NCBI GenBank assembly: GCA_003222895.1
Contig: QHXI01000048.1
Location: forward strand, 1 to 64,000
Origin: Acidobacteriota bacterium
Lineage (GTDB): Bacteria > Acidobacteriota > Blastocatellia > Pyrinomonadales > Pyrinomonadaceae
Reading direction: 5' to 3'
DNA length: 64,000 nucleotides
Shown here: positions 51,222-60,942 of the stretch, one piece after another
How positions within the stretch are numbered: the first letter of the stretch is position 1
How the letters are laid out: every line of letters begins with the position of its first letter
The notes under the pieces: model-generated
What the model was told of the DNA's origin: nothing
The model's database searches: none
What the model saw: the letters and a program-made list of their open reading frames with translations, nothing else
Made by a program: the position numbers and the translations under genes

Positions 51222-52079
51222 TCAAACCGCGACGGGCGCCGCGATCTTGGCGTGTGATTCGTAACCGATCAGCTGAAGATTCTCATAGCGGAAATTCAGC
51301 AAGCCTTCCAAGCCGCGCAACTTCTTCTCGTCATCGAAGATTTCCAGACGCGGCAGCGGCAAAGGCTCGCGCTGGAGCAATTCCCTCACCTGGTCGAGAT
51401 GATTCTGATAAATGTGATAATCGCCGAGTGTGTAGATGAATTCGCCAACCGCGAGATCGCAAACGTGCGCGACCATGTGCGTCAACAGTGCGTACGAGCT
51501 GATGTTGAAAGGCACCCCGAGAAATGCATCAGCGGATCGCTGATAAAGCTGGCAATGCAGCAGTGAGACATCGGGACGTTGTTCGACCTTGAATTGAAAC
51601 AGCGTGTGGCACGGGGGCAGATCGACGTGGTCGCATTCGCGCGGATCCCAACCGCTGACGATCAAGCGCCGCGAATTGGGATTCGTTTCAATCTCCTTGA
51701 TTAGCCGCGCAATCTGATCGACGCCATCGCGTTTCGGATAATTTCCGCCGAATGAGCGCCACAAATATCCATACACCGGCCCAAGATCACCCGGCTCGCG
51801 ACCAAACCGACGTGTATGTTCAGCGTCCGCCCATTCTTTCCAGATGTCGATGCCCTTAGCGCGCAGATTCGCTTCGTTCGTATCGCCAGATAGAAACCAA
51901 AACAACTCTTCAGCGATCCAACGAAACGGAACTTTCTTTGTAGTTACGATCGGAAATCCCGCGTTCAAATCGAACCGGGTCTGATATCCAAAATGTGAAA
52001 TGGCGCCGACACCGGTGCGATCGTGATGCGTCGTGCCGTTATCAAGGATTGATCGGAGGATGTCGTGGTACTGCTTCAT
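51222..52079 (-). CDS. thyA: Thymidylate synthase
   Basis: A 285-residue ThyA converting dUMP to dTMP with methylene-tetrahydrofolate. The catalytic Cys is in [30 protein letters not shown] and [15 protein letters not shown] are standard. Slightly longer than E. coli ThyA but within range. ATG at 52077-52079. Confidence 0.96.
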   Translation of the reverse strand: MKQYHDILRSILDNGTTHHDRTGVGAISHFGYQTRFDLNAGFPIVTTKKVPFRWIAEELFWFLSGDTNEANLRAKGIDIWKEWADAEHTRRFGREPGDLGPVYGYLWRSFGGNYPKRDGVDQIARLIKEIETNPNSRRLIVSGWDPRECDHVDLPPCHTLFQFKVEQRPDVSLLHCQLYQRSADAFLGVPFNISSYALLTHMVAHVCDLAVGEFIYTLGDYHIYQNHLDQVRELLQREPLPLPRLEIFDDEKKLRGLEGLLNFRYENLQLIGYESHAKIAAPVAV

Positions 52080-52084
52080 CTTTG

Positions 52085-52235
52085 AAAGTCCCGCAGGGAC
52101 GAAATGTTTATAGAACCTGGCCAGACAAATTTCAAAGCTCCGAAGGAGTGAAATGATTGGATGAGATCATTTCGCTCCTTCGGAGCTAATCGGCAAGGAA
52201 TGCTCTCGAACTATAAATATTCCGCTCCTGCGGAG
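52085..52235. repeat. REP cluster with a 22-base near-perfect hairpin
   Basis: Contains GTCCCGCAGGGAC with a TTTATAG tail, a large hairpin with arms 52136-52157 and 52166-52187 (21 of 22 pairing, loop 8; core CTCCGAAGGAG), and the unit AACTATAAATATTCCGCTCC. It fills the thyA/desulfurase spacer and could act as a transcription or mRNA-decay boundary. Confidence 0.8.
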
Positions 52236-52242
52236 TTCAAAA

Positions 52243-53526
52243 TCACTTGGCGATTTCTGTAATAGCTTCGATCAAGCTTTCAATTTCTTCATCGCTCGTG
52301 TAGCACGCACAGCCGACGCGCACCAGGCCTTCGGGTTGCAGACCTAATCGATCGACGACGGTTTGCGCATAGAAATCTCCGTGCGACACGAACAGGCCGC
52401 GCTCGGCCAAACGTCGCGCAACCTCAGTCGAAGCAACCTTCTTGATGACGAAAGAGATAGTTGGCGTGCGGATCTCGTCCGGCGGCGGACCATACAAACG
52501 AACACCATCGATCCCTGAGAGCGATTCCCACAGGCGCTTTACTTGAGGCGAGCTGTGCGCACGGAGGCCGGCGAACGAAGTCTGCAGCAGCTCGCGACGA
52601 CTTACAGTTGAATCATTGATCCGGTCGCTATCGCTCCCCGCACTAACGCGCAGCGACGCATAAAACTCAACGGCTGTAGCGGCGCCGGCGATGCCTTCAT
52701 GATTTTGCGTACCCATCTCGATGCGCTCAGGCGCATTGTCGGGCGCGGGTTGCAGTTTCGGAAAGTCGATCGATTCGAGCAAATTTCTCTTTCCATAAAA
52801 CACACTGACGTGCGGCCCATAAAATTTGTAAGCCGAACACGTCAGGAAATCACAGTCCGATTCTTTGACGTCGCATAGAAAATACGGCGCGTAATGGACC
52901 GCATCGACCAGCGCCAGCGCACCGACGGAATGCGCCAGATCGACTGCGCGACGAAAATCACTTACCGTTCCCAGCGCATTACAACCCGCGCCGAACGAAA
53001 CCATCTTTGTTTTCTTAGTAACGAGCCGCTCAAAATCATTCCAATCAAGTTGTCCCGTTTCGGGATCCATCTGCGCCACGTTCAGCGTCGCGCCGCGCTC
53101 GACAACTAACGCCTGCCACGGCGCAACGTTCGCGTGATGTTCGAGTTCGGTAATCACGATCTCGTCGCCCGGACCGAGTGATCGACCGAGCGCGCGCGAC
53201 AGGTGATAAATCATCGTCGTCGTGTTTGGGCCAAACACGATTTCATTTGCCGAAGCGTTCAGAAAATCGGCGAACGTGTGCCGAGCCGATTCGATAATCG
53301 CGTCGGTTTCGTGGCTGGTCGGATACTCCCAATGCGTGTTCGCGTTGTGATTCAGGAGGTAATCAGAAACTGCGTCGACTACGCGCTGGGGCGTCTGAGT
53401 TCCGCCCGGCGCGTCAAAGTATGCGACCGGGAATCCGTTGTGCTCGCGCGCCAACGAGGGAAACTGGGCGCGTATGTCTTCAGTTGAAATGGCCGTGGCG
53501 AGTTGCTGACGTGATGCAGTGCTCAT
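52243..53526 (-). CDS. Cysteine desulfurase-like aminotransferase (class V)
   Basis: A 427-residue PLP enzyme of the TIGR01976-type cysteine-desulfurase-like group. The PLP lysine is in CSAYKFYGPHVSVFYGK; ITELEHHANVAPW and VDAVHYAPY are family blocks. A stretch AGSDSDRINDSTV in the middle matches the palindrome family found in lhr and appears to be an in-frame insertion. Substrate is uncertain; it stands alone, without suf or isc genes. Confidence 0.87.
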   Translation of the reverse strand: MSTASRQQLATAISTEDIRAQFPSLAREHNGFPVAYFDAPGGTQTPQRVVDAVSDYLLNHNANTHWEYPTSHETDAIIESARHTFADFLNASANEIVFGPNTTTMIYHLSRALGRSLGPGDEIVITELEHHANVAPWQALVVERGATLNVAQMDPETGQLDWNDFERLVTKKTKMVSFGAGCNALGTVSDFRRAVDLAHSVGALALVDAVHYAPYFLCDVKESDCDFLTCSAYKFYGPHVSVFYGKRNLLESIDFPKLQPAPDNAPERIEMGTQNHEGIAGAATAVEFYASLRVSAGSDSDRINDSTVSRRELLQTSFAGLRAHSSPQVKRLWESLSGIDGVRLYGPPPDEIRTPTISFVIKKVASTEVARRLAERGLFVSHGDFYAQTVVDRLGLQPEGLVRVGCACYTSDEEIESLIEAITEIAK

Positions 53527-53816
53527 CTGGAACTCTGAAAGCGGTTAACTGGTACGAACGCTCAGATGCTAGCAGAAATGGCTTTGAAATTCTTGGTCGC
53601 GCCGCGGTTTTTTCTCGCCCCATCGGCATTCTAGTTGCAAAACTCAAGCGCGAAGACAAAAGCATTCGGAAAAGTTGTGGTTAGTACGTGCAAACTGAAC
53701 GCTTATGGGATTCAGTGTACGCGAAGCCAACACGTATTGGCGGGAAGACCTGATTAGAGGATTCATTCGCTGCGTTTGGCCGAATGGAACGCAGCTCTTA
53801 ATTTTGGAGGTAAGCG

Positions 53817-54404
53817 ATGGCAAAACGAAAGAATGGTGGGACGACAACAAAGAAAACCGGCAATCAATCCACCGGGTTACAGAAGCGCGACCGTGAGGAT
53901 TTGGGCGAGCGCCTGGCGGCGACTCCGTTTACGTTTATGCGGCGATTCGGCGAAGAAATGGATCGGATGTTCGGCGATTTTGATCTTGGCCGTGACTGGC
54001 TGTCGCCGGTGCTCGACCGCGCAAAGCTGCCGCCAGGTCTTTGGTCGCCGCAGGTTGAAATGTTTGAGCGCGACAATCAACTCGTGCTGCGGGCAGACTT
54101 ACCCGGCTTGACGAAAGACGATGTGGACGTCGAGTTCTCTGAAGACGGAATCACGATCGAAGGCGAGCGCAAGAACGAACACGACGAAAAGGGCGAAGGC
54201 TACTTTCGCAGCGAGCGCAGCTACGGAAAATTCTTCCGCCGCGTTCCAGTACCGGAAGGCGTTGACATCGAGAAAGCTAAGGCGACCTTTGACAACGGCG
54301 TGCTGGAGATAACAATGCCGGCGCCAAAACGGGAAGAGCGCAAACCCAGACGTTTGGAGATTGGCGGCAACGGACACCAGCAAGCCAGGGGCAAAGCAGC
54401 CTGA
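53817..54404 (+). CDS. Hsp20/alpha-crystallin family chaperone
   Basis: A 195-residue small heat-shock protein. The alpha-crystallin domain runs about 80-180, from WSPQVEMFERDNQLVLRADL through EGERKNEHDEK to the conserved FDNGVLEITMPAP. The N-terminal arm has FMRRFGEEMDRMFGDFD. ATG has GGAGG upstream (TTTTGGAGGTAAGCG). The 290-base spacer before it should hold the heat-responsive promoter, not recognised here. Confidence 0.93.
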   Translation: MAKRKNGGTTTKKTGNQSTGLQKRDREDLGERLAATPFTFMRRFGEEMDRMFGDFDLGRDWLSPVLDRAKLPPGLWSPQVEMFERDNQLVLRADLPGLTKDDVDVEFSEDGITIEGERKNEHDEKGEGYFRSERSYGKFFRRVPVPEGVDIEKAKATFDNGVLEITMPAPKREERKPRRLEIGGNGHQQARGKAA

Positions 54405-54640
54405 TTAGGCAGTTCGCGACCGATAGATAAAGGCACGGACAATTCTGGCGAGCCTGCAAACAAACGCATCGACTCTCAGCATATGAAAGCTTGTGAGTTT
54501 CGTTCGCTCGAGTCGATCCCCTCGGCGATTACAACTTGTTGAGGAGCCGGTTTCGTGTGCGTCAGCAGCCCGAATCCAGGGAGTGCTCAAATTACGGCAG
54601 CTCTTGATGACGCACGCGCTTCTGGCACTTTCCGATCGAT

Positions 54641-55066
54641 ATGGAAATTCTTCGACGAATCAATCTCAGCGCGGCCATTATCGTGATCGTCTGTTTCTTT
54701 CTACCGTGGGAACAGATTAGTTGCGGTGGCGCAAAGGATACTCTGAGCGGATTAGATCTGGCTCGTCATGATCATATTTCGCTTTGGTTGGTTCCGTTGC
54801 TAATGCTGGGGGTGGTGCTAATCGGAATTCTGCGGAGACGCGGCGAACGTCCCTTGTTGTTTTCCATCGTGAGCATCGTCGCGGGTTCGGTTGCGATGTA
54901 CCTGATGAATGATGAACGACAGCGAGTACAAGATGAGGGTGGCGTCATCTCTGCGCATTTGACCGGGTGGTTTTGGCTCAGCTTGTTCGCGTCAATCGCC
55001 GTTTTAGTCTTGGGCGTCGTCCGACTGTTGAGCCGCAGTCGGGCTCCCGCTCAATTGGCTAAGTAG
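54641..55066 (+). CDS. Small four-TM membrane protein of unknown function
   Basis: A 141-residue protein with about four hydrophobic segments (10-25, 40-60, 65-85, 110-130) joined by short loops, including one after LPWEQISCGG. It ends 17 bases before the UbiB-like kinase gene on the same strand, and may form an operon with it. I do not recognise the family. No clear ribosome site. Confidence 0.6.
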   Translation: MEILRRINLSAAIIVIVCFFLPWEQISCGGAKDTLSGLDLARHDHISLWLVPLLMLGVVLIGILRRRGERPLLFSIVSIVAGSVAMYLMNDERQRVQDEGGVISAHLTGWFWLSLFASIAVLVLGVVRLLSRSRAPAQLAK

Positions 55067-55083
55067 TTTCCGTTGAATTAACG

Positions 55084-56757
55084 ATGGTCTTATCACTCAA
55101 AACCGAAAGGCTGAAACGTTACGCGGAAATCGTGGGCTTGCTGGTGAAGTATGGCCGCTCGGATCTCGTTAAGCAGTCCGATCTTGGATTGATTGGTAAT
55201 ACGGCTATCGAGAAAACCGGCCAGCCTAAAGCTGAAGAGTTGGCCAGCGATCTCGAAGGTCTCGGGCCGACCTTCATCAAGCTCGGTCAGTTGCTTTCCA
55301 CACGCGGAGATTTGTTGCCGCAACCGTACCTGGACGCGTTGTCGCGTTTGCAGGATCAAATCGCGCCATTTTCTTATGAAGAAGTCGAGCGCATCGTTTC
55401 ATCAGAACTGGGCGGACGGATCTCGAAACTGTTTCTCGAGTTCGACAATGAACCAACGGCGGCTGCGTCGCTGGCCCAAGTGCACCGTGCGACCATGCGC
55501 GACGGCCGCGAAGTCGTGGTGAAAGTTCAGCGCCCGCACATTCGCGGGCAGATCGTCGAGGACCTGGAAGCATTGGAACAGATCGCTGAATTCATCGACG
55601 CGCACACGGAAACGGGCAAGCGTTACGAATTCACGAACATGCTCGCGGATCTGCGTCAAAGTCTGCTGCACGAATTGGACTTTCAGCGCGAGGCGAGCAA
55701 CTTGCTACGGCTGCGCAGGAGCCTGCGCGAATTCGAAAACATCGTTATCCCTGAGCCGGTTGAGGATTACACCACCTCGCGCGTCCTGACGATGGATTAC
55801 ATTCCCGGCAAAAAGATTACCGACGTAAGTCCACTGCGCTTGATGGAATTGGACACGAGCAAATTAGCGGAGGAAGTCTTTCGGGCTTATCTCAAGCAAA
55901 TGTTGGTGGACGGTTTCTTTCACGCCGACCCGCATCCCGGAAATGTCTTCATTACTGAAGACGGTTGCATCGCGTTGCTCGACCTGGGAATGGTCGCGCA
56001 CATCGCCGAGAACTTCCGGGAGAACCAGTTGCGTTTGTTGCTGGCGATTAGCGAAGCACGCGGTGACGAAGCTGCTGAAGTCTCAAAAAAGATGGGCGAG
56101 CCTAAGCCCAATTTTGACAAGCAAGATTTCGAACATCGGGTTGCCAATCTGGTGGCGCAACATGCGGACGTCGAACTTGAGCGGATTTATGCGGGCAAGA
56201 TCGTGCTGGAGATTCAGCGAATTGCCGCAGACTGCTGGTTCCGTTTGCCCCCGGAATTCACGATGATTGCCAAGGCGATGATGAACCTCGATCGCGTAGT
56301 CTACGTGCTCGATCCAACCTTCAATCCCAATGAGATTATCCGCCACGAAGCCATGAACATCATGACCCGGCAAGTGTTCCAGAGCCTTGAGCCGGGCTCG
56401 CTCCTCTCCCGGGCCATCGATGTGAAGGAGTTTGTCGAACGACTGCCGACGCGCGTCAACAAGATTCTCGACGCCGTTGGCAACAATGAACTGAAGATTG
56501 GTGTCGACGCAATCGACGAGAAAGTCGTGCTTGACGGACTTCAGAAGGTCGCCAACCGAATTACGCTGGGCTTGATCCTGGCGGCGTTGATTGTGGGTGC
56601 AGCATTGATGATGCGGGTTGAGACGTCATTTCGGATCCTTGGCTACCCCGGCTTCCCGGCGATCTTCTTTCTGCTCGCCGCCGTGGCCGCATTAGTTCTC
56701 ATCGTGAATATCGTCTTTTATGACGAAAAGCCTAAGAAAAAGAGTGACGATGAGTGA
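55084..56757 (+). CDS. UbiB/ABC1-family atypical kinase
   Basis: A 557-residue protein of the ABC1/UbiB family used in quinone biogenesis. The family's Ala-rich loop AAASLAQVHRA (A rather than G), VVVKVQRPHI lysine, HADPHPGNVFI and LLDLGMV motifs are all visible. Two C-terminal helices (about 500-545) anchor it in the membrane. The true role is likely ATP-dependent support of quinone enzymes. Confidence 0.93.
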   Translation: MVLSLKTERLKRYAEIVGLLVKYGRSDLVKQSDLGLIGNTAIEKTGQPKAEELASDLEGLGPTFIKLGQLLSTRGDLLPQPYLDALSRLQDQIAPFSYEEVERIVSSELGGRISKLFLEFDNEPTAAASLAQVHRATMRDGREVVVKVQRPHIRGQIVEDLEALEQIAEFIDAHTETGKRYEFTNMLADLRQSLLHELDFQREASNLLRLRRSLREFENIVIPEPVEDYTTSRVLTMDYIPGKKITDVSPLRLMELDTSKLAEEVFRAYLKQMLVDGFFHADPHPGNVFITEDGCIALLDLGMVAHIAENFRENQLRLLLAISEARGDEAAEVSKKMGEPKPNFDKQDFEHRVANLVAQHADVELERIYAGKIVLEIQRIAADCWFRLPPEFTMIAKAMMNLDRVVYVLDPTFNPNEIIRHEAMNIMTRQVFQSLEPGSLLSRAIDVKEFVERLPTRVNKILDAVGNNELKIGVDAIDEKVVLDGLQKVANRITLGLILAALIVGAALMMRVETSFRILGYPGFPAIFFLLAAVAALVLIVNIVFYDEKPKKKSDDE

Positions 56758-57052
<295 letters not shown>

Positions 57053-57442
57053 ATGTCAACGAAACTTTATGTTGGAAACCTCGCTTTCCAAACCACCAGT
57101 CAGGAGCTGCAGGAATTGTTCGCTCAAGCAGGCACGGTTGAATCAGCGAGTGTCGTGGAAGACCGCGACACCGGACGTTCGAGAGGCTTCGCCTTCGTCG
57201 AAATGTCCACTAAGGAAGAGGCCACCGCAGCCATTGATCAGTTCAATGGTAAAGAAGTCGGCGGCCGCGCATTGAAAGTCAACGAAGCCAAACCGCGCGA
57301 AAATCGTGGCGGCGGCGGCGGTCGTGGCTTTGGCGGCGGCGGCGGTGGTCGCGGCGGTTACGGTGGTAATCGCGGCGGCGGCGGCGGCGGTCGTAACGGC
57401 GGCGGCTATGGCGGCGGCGGCAATCGTGAACCGCGCTGGTAA
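57053..57442 (+). CDS. RRM-type RNA-binding protein with Gly-rich tail
   Basis: A 129-residue protein. RNP2 KLYVGNLAF (3-11) and RNP1 [10 protein letters not shown] (about 42-51) are canonical; residues about 85-125 are almost pure Gly with Arg/Asn/Tyr, as in cyanobacterial and plant cold-induced glycine-rich proteins. Likely an RNA chaperone. The downstream DEAD-box helicase gene suggests a cold-adaptation pair. Confidence 0.94.
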   Translation: MSTKLYVGNLAFQTTSQELQELFAQAGTVESASVVEDRDTGRSRGFAFVEMSTKEEATAAIDQFNGKEVGGRALKVNEAKPRENRGGGGGRGFGGGGGGRGGYGGNRGGGGGGRNGGGYGGGGNREPRW

Positions 57443-57588
57443 TAACCAGTTAGCGGTAGGCAGTGAGCAGATCTTTTGTGTCTCCCGCGGTATTCCGCGT
57501 GAGCGTTAATCATGGCGGACACGAGAGACTGCCCTGCTACGCAACATCAATCGCGGCGAATCACTCGCCGCCAAATCAAAAGGAGTTT

Positions 57589-58812
57589 ATGGATTTTTCT
57601 CAACTGGGACTCGCGCCCGCGCAACTGAGCGCCTGCGAGTCTCTCGGATACAACGAACCGACACCAATTCAGCGACAGGCGATTCCTGTCATCCTTAGCG
57701 GCCGAGACGTAATCGGCTGTGCCGAAACCGGCACCGGCAAGACGGCCGCATTTCTACTTCCCATCATTCAAAAGACAAGCGAACGCTCGAGACCGGGCCT
57801 TCGCGTGTTAGTGCTGGCGCCGACGCGTGAGTTAGCGCTGCAGATTCAAAAGAATTATGGCGAGCTTAATCGCGTCAAGTCGAATCGCAGCGTGATTGCG
57901 ATCGGCGGCGCAAACATCCGCACCCAAATCAGCGAGCTACGAAAGGGCGCGACTGTTTTGATCGCAACGCCGGGACGCCTGCTCGATCTAACTGAACGCG
58001 GCGCCGTCAACCTTTCAACAATCGAAGTCCTGGTTTTGGACGAAGCCGATCGCATGCTGGACATGGGATTTCTGCCGGCGATTCGTCGCGTGCTGGCGAT
58101 GCTGCCGACTAAGCGACAGACGCTTTTGTTTTCCGCGACAATGTCGCCGAATATCGAACAACTGGCTCGCTCGACAATGAAAGAGCCGCATTTGATTGAA
58201 GTAAGTCAGCGCGGACGCGCGGCCACAATGGTTGAGCAGACTGCTTATCATGTTGAGCAGCATTCGAAGACGGCGCTTTTGCTTGAGCTGCTTGAGAGGG
58301 AAGGCGATGAATTCGCGCGCGTGCTCGTCTTTACGCGCACGCGACGCGGTGCCGAGCGTCTTTCGCACATTTTGAAGGCCCGCGATCACAGCGTGAATCG
58401 AATTCACGCTGACCGCACGCAACCCCAGCGCGAGGCCGCACTGCGCGAGTTCAGCGATGGACGCGCGCGCGTGCTGGTCGCGACTGACATCGCGGCGCGC
58501 GGCATCGACGTCGATTCAGTTTCGCACGTCATTAACTATGACGTGCCGGCTGCACCCGAAGATTACGTGCACCGCGTTGGCCGCACGGGGCGAGCCGGAA
58601 ACCAGGGCAAAGCGATTACAATCGTCGCGCCGGTCGATGAATTGTCGATGCGAGCAATCGAGCGGCTCACGGGTCAAGCTGTGAGACGAGTCGTGCCCGC
58701 AGGTTTCGGTGCACCGCAACCGATCGCCGCTTCGCCAGTTAAGCCTTTAACGGGCGGTGCGCGCATGCGTAGCAGTTCGGTGCGTTCGTTTCGTCCGCGA
58801 CGCGGGCGGTAG
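57589..58812 (+). CDS. DEAD-box RNA helicase (RhlE type)
   Basis: About 407 residues: Q motif GYNEPTPIQRQAIP, Walker A AETGTGKTAAF, PTRELALQIQ, VLDEADRMLDMGF, SAT, ATDIAARGIDVD and HRVGRTGRAG, with a short basic tail. ATG 57589 is preceded by AAAGGAG and gives MDFSQLGL; the frame is open further upstream but that part is leader. Expected in ribosome assembly or mRNA decay. Confidence 0.95.
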   Translation: MDFSQLGLAPAQLSACESLGYNEPTPIQRQAIPVILSGRDVIGCAETGTGKTAAFLLPIIQKTSERSRPGLRVLVLAPTRELALQIQKNYGELNRVKSNRSVIAIGGANIRTQISELRKGATVLIATPGRLLDLTERGAVNLSTIEVLVLDEADRMLDMGFLPAIRRVLAMLPTKRQTLLFSATMSPNIEQLARSTMKEPHLIEVSQRGRAATMVEQTAYHVEQHSKTALLLELLEREGDEFARVLVFTRTRRGAERLSHILKARDHSVNRIHADRTQPQREAALREFSDGRARVLVATDIAARGIDVDSVSHVINYDVPAAPEDYVHRVGRTGRAGNQGKAITIVAPVDELSMRAIERLTGQAVRRVVPAGFGAPQPIAASPVKPLTGGARMRSSSVRSFRPRRGR

Positions 58813-58819
58813 CGGTTGT

Positions 58820-58885
58820 GTCTGAAGCCCGCGCATAAGCCAACCCACTAATCGTCGGGCTTCTGACATGCTTTAGCGAGACAAG
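58820..58885. repeat. REP-like unit with GAAGCCCG/CGGGCTTC arms
   Basis: GAAGCCCGCGCATAAGCC pairs with TCGTCGGGCTTCTGACA; the same CGGGCTTCTGACA unit occurs near 23440. Confidence 0.6.
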
Positions 58886-58910
58886 GTTTTACAAGAAGAT
58901 GAGGAGCAAT

Positions 58911-59252
58911 ATGGACGACAAACAGACTTTCGCAATCGGAGATCGAGTCGAGCAAATGTGTGTGACTTGCGGCGAGGAGCGCGGTCACATCGTCGCTTCA
59001 ATGACCAAGGGTGGAAAGATTACGCGCGTCAGTTGCCCGATTTGTGGCTCGCGTGTTCCTTACAAGAGTGGCACAACGCGTCGAGCCTCAACCAAGGTAG
59101 GCGCGCCTTACGATCGCGCGCGCACGTATCGACGTGGTCAGGTGATCATGCATCCGACCTTCGGTGAAGGCGAGGTCACGGCGATTATCGAGTCAGGCAA
59201 GATGGATGTGCTGTTCGCAGATCGAATGCGGCGGCTGATCCATTCCGTTTAG
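58911..59252 (+). CDS. Small zinc-finger protein with C-terminal HPTFGEG domain
   Basis: About 113 residues: CVTCGEERGH and CPICGSRV form a zinc site in the N-terminal half; then YRRGQVIMHPTFGEGEVTAI, a small barrel seen at the end of various bacterial DNA/RNA-associated proteins (CarD-like or Tudor-like in appearance). ATG 58911 is favoured since GAGGAG precedes it; an ATG at 58899 lies four codons upstream. Function unknown; nucleic-acid or polymerase binding is a reasonable guess. Confidence 0.75.
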   Translation: MDDKQTFAIGDRVEQMCVTCGEERGHIVASMTKGGKITRVSCPICGSRVPYKSGTTRRASTKVGAPYDRARTYRRGQVIMHPTFGEGEVTAIIESGKMDVLFADRMRRLIHSV

Positions 59253-59394
59253 AAGACAAATAACGGTTGCCTTGCACACGAGACGTGGCATCAATGCCAA
59301 CGTGTCCAGATGCGCTCTAAACGCTGAAGAAGTGGCATTGGTTGGAATGCGATAATAGGGAATAGTTATATCGCAACTCTTGTTGGAGGTTTCA

Positions 59395-59835
59395 ATGGCC
59401 CAAGAGGATAAACTAATTGACTACCTTTCAAAGGAAATAGAAACTCAAACTAATAACCTGATGACGTTTCGTGCGCGGATCAACTTAGCGGTTTTTGTTG
59501 GACCGTTCGTTTTGATGGCCTCGCTCGTTTTTCGCAACGATATCCCACGTGGCATCCACCTGTGGAGCATAAAGACCCTAATACCCGCGACTGTTCTAGG
59601 TCTTATTTATCTAACTCTTGGATGGGTGTGCTGTTCAATCGAGACTCAGATCTGGAAGAAGTGTAACGAGTGGCGGCAGTTGATTGCGGACCTAAGTAGC
59701 GGGGAGACCACGAGCATCGCACCGGCTCAACTCGAATTCAAACATAAACTCCGACTGGCATATATGATTGTTTACAGCGCAATGATTGTGGCGTTCGTGT
59801 GTGTAGGTATTCTTATTTCCCAGGTACAGAAGTGA
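59395..59835 (+). CDS. Small three-TM protein of unknown function
   Basis: About 146 residues, with hydrophobic segments near 25-45, 62-85 and 122-143 and a charged loop in between. It is more A+T-rich than its neighbours. ATG 59395 has GGAGG six bases upstream. The family is not recognised and no partner gene is evident. Confidence 0.6.
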   Translation: MAQEDKLIDYLSKEIETQTNNLMTFRARINLAVFVGPFVLMASLVFRNDIPRGIHLWSIKTLIPATVLGLIYLTLGWVCCSIETQIWKKCNEWRQLIADLSSGETTSIAPAQLEFKHKLRLAYMIVYSAMIVAFVCVGILISQVQK

Positions 59836-60011
59836 GGGTTGTGTCTTGACTAGCAAGGAAGAGTCCGCTTCGTATTGAGAATTGTTGTCACACGAGACTG
59901 ACCAAAAATGTTGGTTCGAACGAATTTTAAAGACACATCTTGCCCACACCTTTTGGACTTGATCGAAGAATGTGGGAGCGATATGACGGAAAGTAGATAT
60001 TGGAGAAGCAA

Positions 60012-60914
60012 ATGCGCGAGATGCAGACGGACAGGATAGCCCCCGAACACGAAAATAGCGTCAACTGGCCCACCGTAGCTTTCTTGATCCTTTTTCATGT
60101 GGCTTCGGTGGCGGCTCTTTTTTTCTGGAGTTGGCCTGCGGTTATCACCGCCGCGATTCTCTTCTGGGTCGGCGGCAGTCTCGGTATCGGCATGGGTTAC
60201 CATCGTTTGTTGACGCATCGCGGCTATTGGGTGCCGAAAGTTATCGAATACTTTCTGATCTTCTGTGGCGCTCTGGCCCTCGAAGGTGGGCCAATACAAT
60301 GGGCCACGACACATCGTATTCATCACGCCCATACCGATGAAAAAGGAGATCCGCATACGCCTCGAGATGGACGATGGTGGTCACACGTCGGTTGGATTCT
60401 AGTCCCTCCCGCGGAGCTGCTTGATCAGACCCGGCTCGAGCGGTATGCCCCTGATTTGATAAGCCAAAGATTCTACCGTTTGCTGAATCGGTTTTATTAT
60501 GTGCCTCTTATTATGCTCGCAGTAGGACTGTTGGCATTCGGTGGTTGGAGAGTCATGCTCTGGGGAACCTTCCTGCGGGTCACGCTTGGCCTTCATGCTA
60601 CTTGGCTGGTTAACTCGGCAACTCACATGTGGGGCAAGCGCCGATTCTCAACACGCGATGATTCAAGAAACAACTGGTGGGTCGCTCTGCTGACCTTTGG
60701 CGAGGGCTGGCACAACAACCATCACGCCCATCCTACGTCGGCTCGCCACGGCCTGAGATGGTACGAGATTGATTTCAACTGGTGGGGCATTCGCTTATTG
60801 CAGTTCATGGGACTGGCTCGAAGGATCAAACGAGTGCGCTTCAATCGCGCCTCAACTGCGTGGCAGCTTGTTACTGGTCGAGTAAAGTCTCGGAGATCTT
60901 ACGAAGGAGCTTAG
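60012..60914 (+). CDS. Acyl-CoA/acyl-lipid delta-9-type desaturase
   Basis: About 300 residues with the three histidine boxes of stearoyl-CoA desaturase-like enzymes: HRLLTHRGY, HRIHHAHTDEKGDPH and HNNHHAHPTSARHG, interleaved with four membrane helices. It introduces double bonds into fatty-acid chains. ATG 60012 is preceded by TTGGAG; an upstream TTG (60000) is possible. A shortened copy of the same gene is at 63678-63899. Confidence 0.94.
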   Translation: MREMQTDRIAPEHENSVNWPTVAFLILFHVASVAALFFWSWPAVITAAILFWVGGSLGIGMGYHRLLTHRGYWVPKVIEYFLIFCGALALEGGPIQWATTHRIHHAHTDEKGDPHTPRDGRWWSHVGWILVPPAELLDQTRLERYAPDLISQRFYRLLNRFYYVPLIMLAVGLLAFGGWRVMLWGTFLRVTLGLHATWLVNSATHMWGKRRFSTRDDSRNNWWVALLTFGEGWHNNHHAHPTSARHGLRWYEIDFNWWGIRLLQFMGLARRIKRVRFNRASTAWQLVTGRVKSRRSYEGA

Positions 60915-60942
60915 CTACGATCCCGTCAGTTACCCGGCTGAC

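Noticed and set aside
53705-53896. Short frame upstream of and overlapping hsp20
   Set aside because: It lies out of frame across the hsp20 ribosome site and start, and has no protein features.
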